NCBI GenBank assembly: GCA_002786025.1
Contig: NHNW01000020.1
Coordinates: 186,001 to 250,000, forward strand
Reading direction: 5' to 3'
Source of the DNA: Zasmidium citrigriseum
Taxonomy: Eukaryota; Ascomycota; Dothideomycetes; Mycosphaerellales; Mycosphaerellaceae
DNA: 64,000 bases
In this document: in pieces, positions 26,401 through 39,242 of the stretch
Numbering within the stretch: position 1 is the stretch's first letter
How the letters are laid out: every line of letters starts with the position of its first letter
Translations under genes and position numbers: made by a program
Notes under the pieces: model-generated
The model's database searches: none
The model's input: only the letters and a program-made list of their open reading frames with translations
What the model was told of the DNA's origin: nothing

Positions 26401-29100
26401 TAAAGATAGATTAATTAAGGGTTACTAGTATTACTAACTAGCTAGTACTAAAGAGCTACTAAGACGTCTAAGTCTTCCTTAGATTCGTTAACTTCTACTA
26501 CCGCTTTATTTAGGGATATTTACGACTTATACGCCTACTTAACGAGCTACTCTCTAGTAGTACTCTTACGCCTATAAAGAAGGGACAGAAAGCTATCGTA
26601 AGACTCCTATAGTAGTAGACTAATATAGTAGCTAAATCCTTCGAAACTCTTAAGAGGGCGTTTACTAAAGTACCTCTACTTAGATACTTCGATTCTAGGC
26701 TACTAATTATAGTAATTATAGACGCTTCTAACGCGGCCTATACGGGTATCCTCCTATAGCCTAACGACTCTAATCCGCTATAGAAATACTAGTACCTTAT
26801 CGCCTATTATTTAAAGAGCTTTATTAATTACGAGGTCTAGTATAGTACCCCTAATAAGGAACTTATAGCTATCTTAGAATACTTTAAAATATAGAGGTAC
26901 TACCTTAAGGGCGCTATATACTTAATCTAGGTTATAACTAATTACTATAACCTTTAGTACTTTATAATAATATAGAGCTTAATAGCTAGGTAGGCCTATA
27001 TTATAGAGAGGTTAGCCTACTATAATTTTATAATCGAATATAAGCTAGGGAAGTTAAATCCCTCTAATAGCCTATCTAGAAGGCTAGACTACTTCGCTAG
27101 CTTTAAAGAAAGTATTAAGAAGTATTAACTTTAGGGAATACTACTAATCCTATAGTAAAAGTTAGGAGCCTATTCTACTAAGGATAGTTATAGCCCTATA
27201 GCGCTACTAAAGTACTCTCGTATAGGCCCTAAGAATATAGTAGATACCTACCTCGAGGGAACTAGGTAGTCTAATCCCCTACTACTTACCGCCTTCGAAG
27301 CCGAATAAAATAGTAAAGCTAAAGAGTAATACTATAGTACTTCTAATACTATAGAGTAACTACTCCTTACCTAAGCTAGCCTCTACTCTACTAGTAGGCT
27401 ATCGAATTATCGATTAGTACTACCTCGCTTCCTTATTACTATAGTAGCGAAGGATAAGTCGTCCTTTAACGCTAAACCGCCTAAATCTCTTCTAGATCTT
27501 ATTAAGGAAGTCTAATAAAGGGACGCCTTCGTTTAAGATATTCGAGAAGTAGTTATAGCGAAAAGGCGAGATAGGTTAGGTAAGACCCTAGAGAGTACTA
27601 AGGACTATACCTTTAATACTAATAGCCTCCTACGACGGGATAGTTAGGTATACGTACCCTAATCCTTAGTATTACGCGTAGAGATACTATTCCGTAACTA
27701 CGACGACCCCGTAGTAGGCTACTATAGTTAGTAACGTATATAGGTAATTATCTCGTTAAAATATAAGTAGAAAGGTCTCTCTAAAGACGTTCGTAAGTAC
27801 TACTAGGAGTACGATATCTACTAACGAGCTAAAAGTAAGTACTACTAGCCCTATAGCGAACTCTAGCTCTTACTAGTACCTACCTAGCTCTAGTCCTACC
27901 TCTCTATAGACTTCGTTACTAGCCTACTACCCTTAAAGGGTTTTAATAGTAAGGTCTATAATTTAGTACTTATTATCGTTAATCGATTCTTAAAGTTTAT
28001 ATAGTATATTCTAATAATAAAAGATATCGACGCCCCTAGCCTAGTAGACCTATTCTACTATATAGTTATCGCCCTTACTAGCCTACTAGATAATATCGTC
28101 TTAGACTATAGTTTAGTCTTTATATCTAAGTACTAGAGCGCCTTCTACTACTACCTTATAATTAAACGTAAGCTTAGTACTACCTTCTACCTATAGACGA
28201 ATAGATAGACTAAGCGTTAGAACTAGTAACTTAAAGCCTACTTTTATATATACTATAATTAGGAATAAAATAACTAGGCGAGGCTATTATTAACTATAGT
28301 ATTCGTCTATAACTCTAAGACGTATACTAGCTATTATAAATTACCTATTAAGGTAGCGTTTAGAGTGCCTCTAAATATACTAGATAGTATTCGATACGAA
28401 TACCTAATAGGGGGGAGAAAGAAAGTAGACAAGCTTACTAAATAGGTAACTAACTAGCTTCTATAACGACGACTCGAGTTTAATAAGGTAGTAGAGAACC
28501 TCTAGTATATATAAGAACTATAGACTAAGTACTATAACCGTATAGTACTAGCTAAGTACTATAATATTAGTAAGTAGGTACTCCTAGCGGTAAAGAACGT
28601 TTATATATAGCGGCTATATAAGAAGCTTAATAATAAGTACCTAGGCCCTTTTATAATTACTAAGCGGATTAGTAGGTAGGCGTATAAGCTTAACCTACTA
28701 CTATTAATAAAAAGGTTCTACCTAGTATTCTATATCTCGCTATTAGAGCTATACTATATACGCTCTAAGTACTAGCTACTACTAGTCGAAGAGCTCCTCG
28801 AGGATAGAATAGATCTAGTCTACGAAGTCGAGAAAATCCTAACTTACTACTATAATAAGTATAAAACGATATAGTATTAGATATAGTAGATAGGCTAGTC
28901 TTAAGACTATAATAATTAGATAAGGGAAGAGGAGCTTAAAGACTATTAGGAACTCCTTAATAAGTACTACTAGTAATACCTCGAGCTCGCTAACCCCTCT
29001 CTACTATCTCTCTACTAGCGACTCGTAAAAGAGATAAGGCGCGAGTAAGAGCGTCTAAGAAAAGATAAATAAGAAGAGAGAAGGTACCCCTTATAGTCCT
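23500..29100 (+). mobile_element. Second Ty3/gypsy retrotransposon remnant, plus strand
   Basis: A second gag-pol relic, clearly different in sequence from the 15.6-22.8 kb element. Reading through stops gives: a protease relic (ALVDS near 24,917); reverse transcriptase from about 25,880 (LYVNYRGLNKII near 25,932; YLDNILIYS near 26,236; FLGFIITPNSIKID near 26,370); RNase H at about 26,690-26,900 (IIDASNAAYTGILL); and integrase (YLSIDFVTSLLPLKGF near 27,897). The order protease-RT-RNase H-integrase marks Ty3/gypsy. Gag is probably at about 23,600-24,700. No LTR pair was seen; the ends are approximate. Confidence 0.75.
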
Positions 29101-31150
29101 CTTACTACTAAATTACTATTTAAAGATTTCCTTTATATATTAGGACTAAGAGAGTAAAGGATTTATTTATAAGTTCTTTCTATTTACTATCTATAGACTA
29201 CTACGACTATTTTATAGTCTTTCTAGGGCTACGCTAACTCTCCTCTACTATAGATAGTAAAACCTAAGAACTTAGAGCTAACGAGCTTCTATTATTACTA
29301 CCCTATAAACGCCACTAAGAACGCCTTAACGAGTATACTAGCTATAGTAGATAAGACGCTTCTCGCTATTATTTAGTATCTAAAGTACCTACTACTCTTA
29401 TACTAAGTCTACTACGATATTAGCTAGGTAGAAACCTAGTAGCTCTCTATAGCTATCCTTAAAGGCCTTCTTATTCGCTTTACGACTCTTACGACGAGCC
29501 TAAATCTACTTTAGCTAGGCTATCTTATCGAACTTCTTAACCTCTAACTCTACTAAGATATCTTTCTCGAACTATATAATAGTAGTAAATACTTTCGAGA
29601 TATAGTTATAGAAGATACTAATATAGCGCTATATATACTTAGCGTTATTCTAGATAATAGAGTAGATAGCGAGTATATATAGGTACTCGAGGATATTAGC
29701 GTAGCGCGCGAGCTTAGAGGGGAGCTAATAGTAGAGTTAGTATAGATAGACGCTAGATAGGGATAGGAGAACTTATAGTAGTATAAGAAGGCTTACTACT
29801 ACTCGATTTATAGCTAGTATAAGGAGTACTATTACTAGTAGAATACTTCTCGCTAACTAGTAGCTATATCTACTACTAAATAGTAGAGACTAGCTACTAA
29901 CGGCGAATATACTTATAGTAGATAGTACTATAGTATACCTTTAGAACGCCCTTAAGAGGAGGGGGGTACTTATATATATAGCGAATCTTAGACTAACTAA
30001 TACCCGCCTTATAAGGACTATACGCCTATAGTAGTATCTCTATATCTACTAACGGAACGGGTATATTACTAAACTAATCGAGTAGGCTAGCTATACCTAT
30101 ATCGCTATGCGATCTATTACTACTACTACTACTACTAGGAGTACGAGGAGTACTACTTATATTATAGAGTAGAGTTGTAGCGAAGTTAGTATTAGTAGGC
30201 GTACGTAGGGAGTTATTATTATTATTATTCTAACTATTAATAGCGTTCTAACCCGATATAGAGGGGAAGCGTAATAGATAGATAGTAGATAGTTAGTAGT
30301 AGTAAAGGAAAGAAGGAAATAGAAGAAGAAGTAGACTTTTATACTAATAGTAGTATAGGCCTAATAGCGCTACTACTATATACTTATTACGAGCCTACTC
30401 TACCCTCTTTTACGAGAGGTATATTTACTAATAGCTAGAATTATATACTTAGCTTACTAATAGCGCTATATATACGTACTAAGACGGCTCTACTACCTTT
30501 ACGATAACGACTTAGTTTAAGTTAATTAACGAACTTACTCGAGTTAACGACGCGACCTAAGGGTAGGCTACTAAAGGGGAGGGGGGATAATATAAGGATA
30601 TCTAAGCTAAGAGAGCCTAAGGTAGCGATCTATAGCCTCTCTACTAGTACTCTAAGGCTATACTAGTATCTAACTAGAGGCTTAGCGCTTATACTACTTT
30701 TTAGGAGGTTTCTACCTTCTCCTCTTTTACTCCTTAGATAATACTTAATCGGATATTCGTACTACTTACTTATATCGCTATTTCCTACTCTACGCTCTTA
30801 TAGGCGTAGCGTAGGTAGTTTAGTAATAGGTAAATAGTATTTATATATAAAGTTAATATCTATAAAAGCGTATCTAGTATATCCGTAGTCTAGTATATAG
30901 TACGATATAATATCTATCGATAATAAAGCTAGAGCTAAAGCTCGTAAAGTATAAAGTAAGATAAGGTAATCCTTATCGGGTAATAACGCTACTTAATTAA
31001 AGGAAGACGAACTAATTCTAAGGGTTTCTTTTATAGTTTCTCGGGCTAGACTAGAAGTTAGCTTTCCGTAGTAATACTAAAGATCTATATAACTATCGAT
31101 ATAGAGACTCTAAGAGCGACTTTACTTAGAGCCTATATATTTTCTAAGGT
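29100..31150. repeat. RIP-degraded repeat, unclassified
   Basis: Stop-rich, CA/TG-depleted sequence between the second plus-strand gypsy relic and the minus-strand gag relic. A minus-strand quasi-frame at about 29,300-29,720 has a basic stretch (ARRKSRKANKKAFKDSYRELL) but no family I recognise. It may be the truncated remainder of the neighbouring minus-strand element. Confidence 0.4.
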
Positions 31151-31199
31151 AGTATTAGTATCGAGCTAGGTAGCGGTAGGTTTACTAGTAGCTATCTCG

Positions 31200-31900
31200 T
31201 AGATCTAGATAGCCTACTACTAACGTACCTTCTTACTAGCGATAATAGGATAGTTACTCTTCTAGTAACTAGATTAGTTATAGAATATATAGCGATTATT
31301 CTTAATACGGTCCTTATACTCTTACTAGGTTAAAGGTCCGCACTTTATAGTAGAGAGGTTTATAGTATCGCTACCCTAAGAGGTAGTAAGAGACGCTAGT
31401 ACTAATACGAGTATAGTAGTCGTTATAGTTGTCGTTATTAGGCGCTAAAGGTTAGACGTCGTTAGGTTCGGTATAGAGCCTACTTATAGTACTTAACTAG
31501 TACTACTAGTATTATTCGATAAGGACTTATATATCTAGCCCTATATACTACGATTAGTACTACTAGTAGTCTTCGCTACTTATAACGCTTCCTTATAGTA
31601 GTTACGAATATTATAATTAACTCCCTCGAGGCGCTTATATAGTTCTTTAAAAGGAATACTCTAGGTATCCTACTAATCTACTAGTACGTCCTTTAGTTCT
31701 TTACTTAATCCCTTACGGAACTTAGTAAATATTAAGAGGCCCTTTAGGTCGATAATCTTATTAAGTCTTATAAACTCGGATTAGTAGTAAGGGAACTTCT
31801 TACCCTCTTACTTTAATCTATTAAGCTTATCTATAGCTACCTATTCCTTAAATACTTCGCTAAATATACTAGTAAGAATATCTATTATAGCCTCTACGCT
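31200..31900 (-). mobile_element. Gypsy-type gag remnant with CCHC knuckle, minus strand
   Basis: Minus-strand reading gives a retrotransposon gag stretch at about 31,600-31,870 (KFRKGLSKELKDVL followed by a YKRLEGV-like segment). Further downstream, at about 31,241-31,297, is a knuckle relic reading YIFYNQSSYQKSNYP, in which the Cys and His codons now read Tyr after C-to-T change, keeping CX2CX4HX4C spacing. No matching pol was found at lower coordinates, so the element is truncated or interrupted. Confidence 0.6.
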
Positions 31901-33770
31901 AGAGAGGTCGAATACTACTTAAGTTCCCTTAATAGTAACGTATAGTATAATTACTTTACGGGCTTTACTACCTAGCCGCGTATATATATACGAGAGCTAG
32001 TTATATACGTTAGGGTATCTATCTATATTAGCTAATAACTTAATCGCTATAGCGACCTTCTATACTTTTAGCTTCTCTTTACTATCGCTATTATATATCT
32101 CTAGATTAGGAAGCTTCTCGCTCTTATAGTAGTAGCTACTACTAGTAGCTATACTAGTAGATATAGTTATTATCGATAGTAGGGTAGGGAATAAGGACTA
32201 CGTTAGAGGTAGAGAGTAGGCTTAGAGGATAGTTAGTTCGTTATATAGGTAGCGGATATCGTCGTTACGGCGGCGTACTTCTTCTTAGGCTTCTACTAGC
32301 TACTAATTTATATAGGTAGCTTAATCGTTAACCGCTTAAACGGAGGTAGCGGTTTACTATAGTTAGTCTACGAGCTCTTAACGTAAGTCTAAGGCTTCCT
32401 TATTTATAGTTATACTCTATTCTTTAGCTACTTAACGTTACGTTTCTAGGTTAGCGAGTTAGTTCTTATAAGCTTATAGATACTAGTAGACTCTACGATA
32501 GGCTCTATTACTATTAGTATAGTTAAATATCCTAGCTAGAAGCTCGGGGGTATTAAGTATTAGGTTTACGAAGACTATACTTATATAGTAGTCCTTAAGG
32601 CTTAGCGGATTCTACTAAAGGTTACTAATCTAAAATAGTAATAGGTATTAATTAGACTAGGGTTCCTACTATTACTAGTCTAGAGGTATAAATAAATCTT
32701 TCTACTAAGGTATACTAAACGGCGATTACTCGTTAGCTATCTCGCTAGCCTAATAGTAGCGCTATAAGCGCTAGAGGATTAGTAGGCGCTTCGTACTAAT
32801 TCGTTTAATACTAGGTTAATATAAGGGCGAAGGATTATATAGTAGTAGCTTTAGGCTAAGTAGGTTAAACGCTACTATAGTACTACTAGCGCGATAGTAG
32901 GCTTTAAGGGTACCTCTAGCTCGTAGGCTAGAGGTCTTTAGGAAGAAGAACGCCTTATACTATTAAGAAACGAGGGTTAAGTAAATAAATCTAATAGATA
33001 CTCGTAACTAGGCTAACGAGGCGTAAAGAAGGAAGAAGCTAAAGACGAGACGAAAGGAAGTTAGGCTAGCTAGCTAGGTTACGTAACCGTAATTATATAT
33101 ACGTAGTTATACTAAGATCTACGTAGACCTAATCCTAGGTACTACGATCCATAATATCTATATTTATAGAGTATCTTAAGAACTATAAAGATTTATCTAC
33201 TACTACTATAGAACTATACCTCTAAAGCTAAGGATAAATAGTATTTAAATAATCTAGTAATAGGCTTATCTTATAATAGGTATAAATACTACTTTTTAAG
33301 ACCTCCTTAGAGGTAAAGAAATAGAAGAATCTCTATAGTTACTTAAACCTAGTAAGGCCTATAGCTTCCCTTACTTCTATATAGATAGGTAACTAAGCTA
33401 GAGTCTAATAGGTTTATATATCTTACTCTTTATATAGTCTAAGGGTAATCTTTATAGCTAGAAAGCTATATATCTCCCTAATAGTAGTATTTCTCTAAGT
33501 TCTTAGCTCCTTATAGTTATTTTAAAGCTCCTTAGTATCTTTAGCTTAGGTAAGTTAGGTATTAGTAGTAGTAACTAGCTACTAGACTAGGCTTTTTAGA
33601 AATAAGAGGTTAAAGAGTTAAACTAGCTAGGTATTATCTTATAAATCTAGCTTAACTTTAGGTAGGTATCTCTTAATAACTAATAGCTAGAATTTCTTAA
33701 AAATTAATTCCTTTATAAAGTATACTATACGGCTTTCTAGAGTATCTATTTTTGTATAATTTAGTATAGT
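31900..33770. repeat. RIP-degraded end of the repeat block
   Basis: CA/TG-depleted and stop-rich to about 33,770, with no recognisable coding relic. The transition to normal composition occurs within a few dozen bases. Confidence 0.6.
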
Positions 33771-34189
33771 AGGTGTTAAGTTATCGCGTTATAAAGTAGA
33801 TGTTATGTTAGGTAAACAATAGTAATGTCACTAAAGTTATGTAGATCAAACTCTAAAATTTGACCACCTGACCGTCCGTGGGATCCTTGTAAATCCACGC
33901 TGAAGGTTGCTCCCGCCAGATCCGAAACCGCCAGCCAAACTCCACAAACTCAGATCTTCTTCTCCAGAGTCCAGATCGACTGACGAACGCGCGGACATTA
34001 ATCTCGAGAGCTCGGTTTGTCGATCAGTCATGGAGATCAGATACATACAGTACGTCGGCTATGGCGAGGCTGTTGATGTTTGATATCCCAGCAAGGGCCC
34101 CACGCGCCGGCGTGCGGAGACGCGCCATCTGATATCACGCGCCCTCACGGTTTGCGAGATAAGTCTGCACTGCTCTTGACGGCAGCGAG
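33771..34189. other. Boundary and upstream region of the MFS gene
   Basis: First unique-looking sequence after the repeat block. It should hold the MFS promoter. A minus-strand frame of 66 codons (33,846-34,046) starts with an ATG and runs to the repeat border. It could be the 5' exon of a gene cut off by the repeats, or chance. No clear TATA or CCAAT element was picked out. Confidence 0.4.
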
Positions 34190-35941
34190 ATGGCCGACGA
34201 ACATGATGGGACTGGGAAAGGACCTACTGGGTCGGCAGAGGCCATGCCGGAGGCTGCGAGAGATGCTGAGCAGCCGCATGGGCATTCGTTGGGAAGCGTT
34301 CGTCTGCAGAATGCGGAAACGAAGGGCAGGATCCTCGTGCCGCAGCCTTCGAACGATCCTAGAGATCCATTGAACTGGTGCGTCGCCATAGCGAATGATC
34401 AAACCCGCCAGACTGATGGTATTCCAGGTCAAAAGGCTTCCGCTACTACCAAGCCGTCATTGTCTGCCTCGCTATGGTGATGTGCAACTTCCTCGCCGCT
34501 GGGCCTTCTGTGGCCATCGAGGAAACCGCAATCGAGTTCTTCGGTCCCAAAGACGAGAACTACGAGGCACATGTGGCCAAGGTTGCCTATTTCTTCACCT
34601 CGACCTCCTTGACGCAAGGCCTGGGGAATCTCTTCTGGATGCCGCTGATTGTCAAATATGGTCGAAGGCCGGTTTACCTGGCTTCCTTTGCTCTATATAC
34701 CATTACGGCCATATGGGTTGGCGCTGCTCAGACGTATGGGAATACATTGGTTGCGAGAATCGTGATGGGGTTTGCAGCTGGATCGGGAGAGTGTCTTGCA
34801 CCTGTAACAATTTCGGACATTTTCTTTCTGCACGAGAGGGGAACTGTCATGGCGTACGTATCAATCCTCCGATCACAGTGGAGAATGCTGACCCTCCTTT
34901 AGCATGTATACCGCCTCTTTGAACTTCGGCGTTTCGATCGGGATCATCACCAGCGGCATGGTCACGATCAATCTCAGCTGGCGATACATTTACTGGATTG
35001 CCGCCGCGGCCATCGGACTTCTTACGATCCTTGTCTTCTTCACAATGCCAGAGACTTCCTATAATCGAAGCCCGGAGCTCGCTACCAATCGCCCCGTGGA
35101 GCTGAAAGCGAAGGAGGACCAAAAACACTCTGTCAATATCGAAGAGTCCCTATACGCCAACAAACCACCGTCTTACCTATCAAGTCTCAGGCTATTCAAT
35201 GGAACACTTACATCCGAGGCCTTGTCGAAACTCTGCATACGCCCTATAGTTCTGCTGGCGTTACCTCCTGTACTTTGGGCGACTCTCGTCATGTCCGTCA
35301 CGATCGGCTTTCTCGTCGCCATCACGTCCAATTTTGCTACTGCCTTCTCAGATACTTACGACTTCACGGCCTGGCAATCCGGTCTCTGTTTCCTGGCCGG
35401 CCTTCTCGGCTCCGGATTTGGCATCATCTTTGGCGGACCACTTTCCGATGCCATTGCGAACCTTCTCACGAGTCGAAACGGAGGTATACGAGAGCCCGAA
35501 TTCCGTTTACCCGCCCTCACAATCGGCCTCATATCGACACCCATCGCTTTAATACTATACGGCGTCAGTCTGGAGAAGGCCTGGCACTGGACCGTCCCAA
35601 CCATCGCCATGGGCCTTCTGAACTTCAGCATTGCCCAAGCCACCAACGTTTCCCTGGTCTACATCGTCGACAGTTACCGCCCTATTGCCGGAGAAACAGT
35701 GGTCACGCAGCTGGCTTTCAAGAGTGCCTTTGGGTTCTTGCTGAGCTTTTACACGAATCCTTGGATCGAGAAGGTCGGATATCAGGACGCTTTTGGGACT
35801 ATGGCCGGGATTGCGGCTTGTGTCTTGGTCTGCTGGGTTCCGTTCTTCATCTGGGGAAAGGATATTAGGAGAAAGAGTCTGGAGTGGCCAGTCGTCAAGG
35901 GCTTTGTGAGGTGGAATAAGGATAGGGAAGTTGGGGAGTGA
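34190..35941 (+). CDS. MFS transporter, DHA1-like drug/polyamine type
   Basis: Predicted 550-aa membrane transporter of the major facilitator superfamily, probably a proton-coupled exporter of toxic or secondary compounds at the plasma membrane. The substrate cannot be read from sequence. Exons: 34,190-34,377, 34,428-34,853 and 34,903-35,941, with introns of 50 and 49 bp; lengths sum to 551 codons in frame. The N-terminal tail holds the family-typical DPRDPLNWSKGFRYYQ, split by intron 1. The TM2-TM3 loop KYGRRPVYL matches the MFS signature GX3DRXGRR. About twelve hydrophobic segments follow, split by a charged central loop (near PVELKAKEDQKHSVNIEES). It lies only about 420 bp from the RIP block but shows no RIP-like stops. 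Confidence 0.85.
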
Positions 35942-36321
35942 AGATCGTGGTTTGTTTTACCGACAGAAACGAGACAGAGCGCTAATGACACAGACATTTA
36001 CTATGAACAGCTGTTAGCAGTGGACGGCGAATATCTTGTCACCGGACACCAAGTCGAACCCAGTGGCCGGCGTGGGAGGCCGCCCTCAAGTACGCCTTAA
36101 CGAGCTAGCCACTTCTCGCTCGTCGCTGCGGCTACTTCACAGCTCAAGGACGGCACACCAACAGCTGCAAGCGAGCTGCAATGCATTCGCGCAGCGTGCA
36201 TGAGGTGGCTGAGGTCGGCTGTGCAGCGCAGATGCAGTTCTCATGCTTCCCAGGCCCGCGAAAAAGTCTCCATCTCAGTTAACGACCGCACATCGGCGGT
36301 TCGTCTTACTGACTAGCCACG
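35942..36321. other. Intergenic region between MFS and NACHT genes
   Basis: 380 bp of unique sequence holding the MFS 3' end and the NACHT gene promoter. I see no further gene. Confidence 0.5.
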
Positions 36322-39005
36322 ATGGATCCATTCAGCGCAATCGGATTAGCTGGGAACATTGTCCAATTCGTAGAATTTGGATGCAAGCTCTTCTCAGCCA
36401 CTCACGACATCTATCAGTCAAAGACCGGCCTTTCGAGCGAAGTCGAGGGCATCAGCACAATCACAACGGACCTTGAGAGCATTTGTGCGAAGCTCACACA
36501 ATCGACGTCGCAAAAGGCAACGACAGACGATGAAGTACGACTTATCCCACTGGCTTTACAATGCCGCAATTTGGCAGCTAGCATGCTGGATACGCTCTCG
36601 GGTCTGGCTCTCAAGCAAGGTCAGTCAAAATGGAGGAGTTTGAGAGCTGCAGTGAAGACGGCCTGGAAGCAAGAAGAGATCAATCGCATGCAGAGTCAAC
36701 TAGACGGATTTCGGATGCAGCTCCTTTTGCGTTTACAGGCAATGTCATCGTACGTGTATAATCACTCCTCAACTAAGACCTTTGCGACTATCACTGACGT
36801 GCCAAGCACAGTTCTTCCAGCTCCACTCAGGATGCTCTCTCACAGTTGCAGAGCCAAAATTCGCACATGCAGGCCACATTTCAACACGATCTCACGCAAC
36901 TGCAGTCCGACGTCAAGCTCCTGCTGAAGCAGATGGAGATGCAACTTAACAGAAGTGCAACACCCAGCAACTATTCCGCTGCCCATACATCCGCGGCAGA
37001 TTACACTGATCAGCTGACAAGACTCAGTGGCCTGGGAGAGTATTACATGAAGGCTGTCGAGCTACTTAAGAGCCTCTCCTACGACAGTATGGGCTTTCGA
37101 TACTCAAAGGTCGCTACCGCTCACGCGCAAACTTATGAATGGGCTTACACGCACGCTTATGGCCAGTGGCTAAAATCCGAGGAGCAACTTTTCTGGATCA
37201 GCGGGAAGCCAGGTAGCGGAAAGAGCACTCTTATGAAATTCTTGGTTAATGATGCAAGAACGGAGGGCTGCTTACGACAGTGGGCTGGCGACCGCAGCCT
37301 CATGATCGCAAGCTACTTCTTTTGGATCAACGGCAATGACCTCCAAAGGTCGCAAGAGGGTCTTCTGCGCTCCGTCTTGTTCGACATCCTCCGTGGTTGG
37401 CCCGACATTCTCGATACGGTCCTCCATTCTCCATTGGCTTTGCAGTGCTTTGGACCGCAAGGACTGATGTTGCCATCCTGGACGTTTGAGTCACTTTTCG
37501 CCCTTCTGGAGTTTGTGATGCAGAGACTCGAGGACACGCATTGCTTTTGTTTCTTCATCGATGGTCTTGACGAGTACGATGGCGACCTTGAACTTTTGAT
37601 CTCGTTTATCGAGAGGCTCAAACAATTTCCGAACATCAAGCTCTGCCTCGCGAGTCGACCTTGGAACGTTTTCGAAGCAGCATTCGGGACAGCCAAGGAG
37701 AACAAAATCTATGTACAGGATCTGAGCAGACAAGATATCACCGTCTATGTCAGGGACAAGCTGGAAGCGCATCCGCAATTTCACAAGTTCAAACAAGATG
37801 GAGCCAAGATGGACGACTTGGTTGTCGAGGTCGTTCGCAAGGCCCAGGGTGTCTTCCTTTGGGTATACCTGGTCGTCAAATCACTTCTAGAAGGATTGAA
37901 CAACGCCGACAGAGTCCTGGACCTACGCCGAAGACTTGACAGTATTCCAACCGACCTGAATGGTTACTTCAGATTCATTCTGGACTCACTGGACCCCATC
38001 TACAGGCACCAGACCGCCCAGGGATTCCAGACAGTCCTTGCGGCACCCAATCGCATGTCGATCCTTCACTTTTGGTACATGGACCTCGAAGAGGAGAATC
38101 CTGACTACGCGATCGATATGCCGATTCCTCGAGTGGCCGAAGTGCCCAACCTGCAACGACTGGAGCTGGAAAGAATCAACATAATGGGCAAGCGCCTGAA
38201 TGGCCGATTCAAAGGATTGCTAGAAGTCACTAGCGAACGCTCTGGACGATACTACCTCAGCGAGGACGGCCAAACGACAACGAGCAATGAGCTGAAGGTT
38301 GACTTCCTTCACAGGACGGTCAGAGACTTCCTGGCGAACAGAGTACCTGCAGAGCTTCTGGAAGAGTGGACGCCCAAGTCTTTCAATGTCCACGAGAGCA
38401 TTTGCAAAGCATACCTGGCCGACTTGAAGGACTGCTCGGCCCGCAAGGAATGCTTGATGAACAAATACCATTTCCTCGATCTCGCCAAGAATATATTCGA
38501 TGCATCGAAAAGTCATAGAAAGGCAACTGGCTGTCAACTAGACTCCTTGCTACACGAGCTTTACCGTGTCGTCAATTCGCCATCTCCAGGGACGGGTCGT
38601 CTTACACTGTGGCAAATGCTCGAGGCGGGATCCTTCAGGGCATTTGCAGCGCAGCATCGCGGGTCCGACCAAATGAGTATCTCTAAACCGGAGATGTCGA
38701 GAGACGGCACTACGAAGTCAAGCATTCGCCGTACGGAACCCCCAGAACTTCAGACATTAGACGAGGAGAAAGTACAATTTCTACAGTCCAGATATGGCCC
38801 TATGACTGATCGTGTAGAGAGCGATGCAGAACACAGCAGCATGGCATCTAATGCCTCATCGAGCGAGACCAACCTAGGAACGCCTTCAGCGACAGTCATC
38901 GGCCAAGGAAATCAAGTGTCTCGCAGAACGAGCATCCTGAGAGTGCCTACCATTCGGCGAAAGATGCTGCGACCTTTCCGTGGATCAAAAGCTGTCCAAA
39001 GTTGA
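36322..39005 (+). CDS. NACHT/STAND NTPase (fungal NLR-like)
   Basis: Predicted 873-aa signal-transduction NTPase of the fungal NLR-like class. Exons: 36,322-36,749 and 36,812-39,005; an acceptor at 36,821 is an equally in-frame alternative. The N-terminus (MDPFSAIGLAGNIVQFVEFG, then a helical region to about residue 200) is the domain typical of fungal STAND proteins. The NTPase core has Walker A GKPGSGKST at about 274-282 and Walker B FFIDGLDEYDG at about 390-400, followed by the 'ASRPW' sensor block. Residues of about 500-730 resemble the conserved fungal region often found after NACHT (DUF7791-like). The C-terminal 130 residues are low in hydrophobics and look disordered; no ankyrin, WD40 or TPR repeats are seen. 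Known relatives act in heterokaryon incompatibility or defence, but a role here is inference. Confidence 0.85.
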
Positions 39006-39110
39006 CGACGTCTTCCTGGGAGCATCTCTTGAACGGGAAGACTTATTCCAGCTGCTGCGCTGCTTGGCGGTAGCAGTTCAGTAAGGATTCCTTGGCTTAA
39101 GTCAAGCATT

Positions 39111-39141
39111 CACATGCTCGGCTTCCCGGGACGCACAGACC
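39111..39141 (+). promoter_or_regulatory. Shared F-box-family promoter module (gene 1)
   Basis: CACATG at 39,111-39,116 and CGCACAGACC at 39,132-39,141, 21 bp start to start. The module ends 102 bp before the ATG at 39,243. The same pair precedes four other paralogs in this window. Confidence 0.6.
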
Positions 39142-39242
39142 TAAAGAACGTCCGAGCTTCACATTTTCCTCGCACAAACTTGTCGCAGGTCCAATGCACT
39201 TTGACAATCGACAAACATCGACAATCGAAACGATTGGGCACG

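Larger units (their letters stand above)
1..33770. repeat. RIP-degraded transposon block
   Basis: Repeat block with no intact gene. By eye, CpA and TpG dinucleotides are almost completely missing and replaced by TpA, while CpG, CpC, CpT and GpC remain common, so the block is not simply AT-rich. TAG and TAA occur in all six frames. Only one open stretch above 60 codons survives (13,326-13,577, minus). This is the known mark of repeat-induced point mutation in Pezizomycotina, which mutates C in CpA on both strands of duplicated DNA. Retroelement proteins can still be followed if stops are read through (see the separate entries). The right edge is sharp: TG and CA reappear from about 33,770. Confidence 0.9.

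Noticed and set aside
1..33770. CRISPR-like or satellite array
   Set aside because: The monotonous look comes from RIP dinucleotide bias, not from regularly spaced identical repeats; retroelement domains can be followed through it.
33846..34046. 66-codon minus-strand frame as a gene
   Set aside because: Starts with ATG but has no recognised domain and ends at the repeat border; kept only as a possible truncated exon in the findings.
34080..34432. Overlapping frames on both strands around MFS exon 1
   Set aside because: They are shadows of the first MFS exon, whose frame is supported by the DPLNW...YYQ junction.
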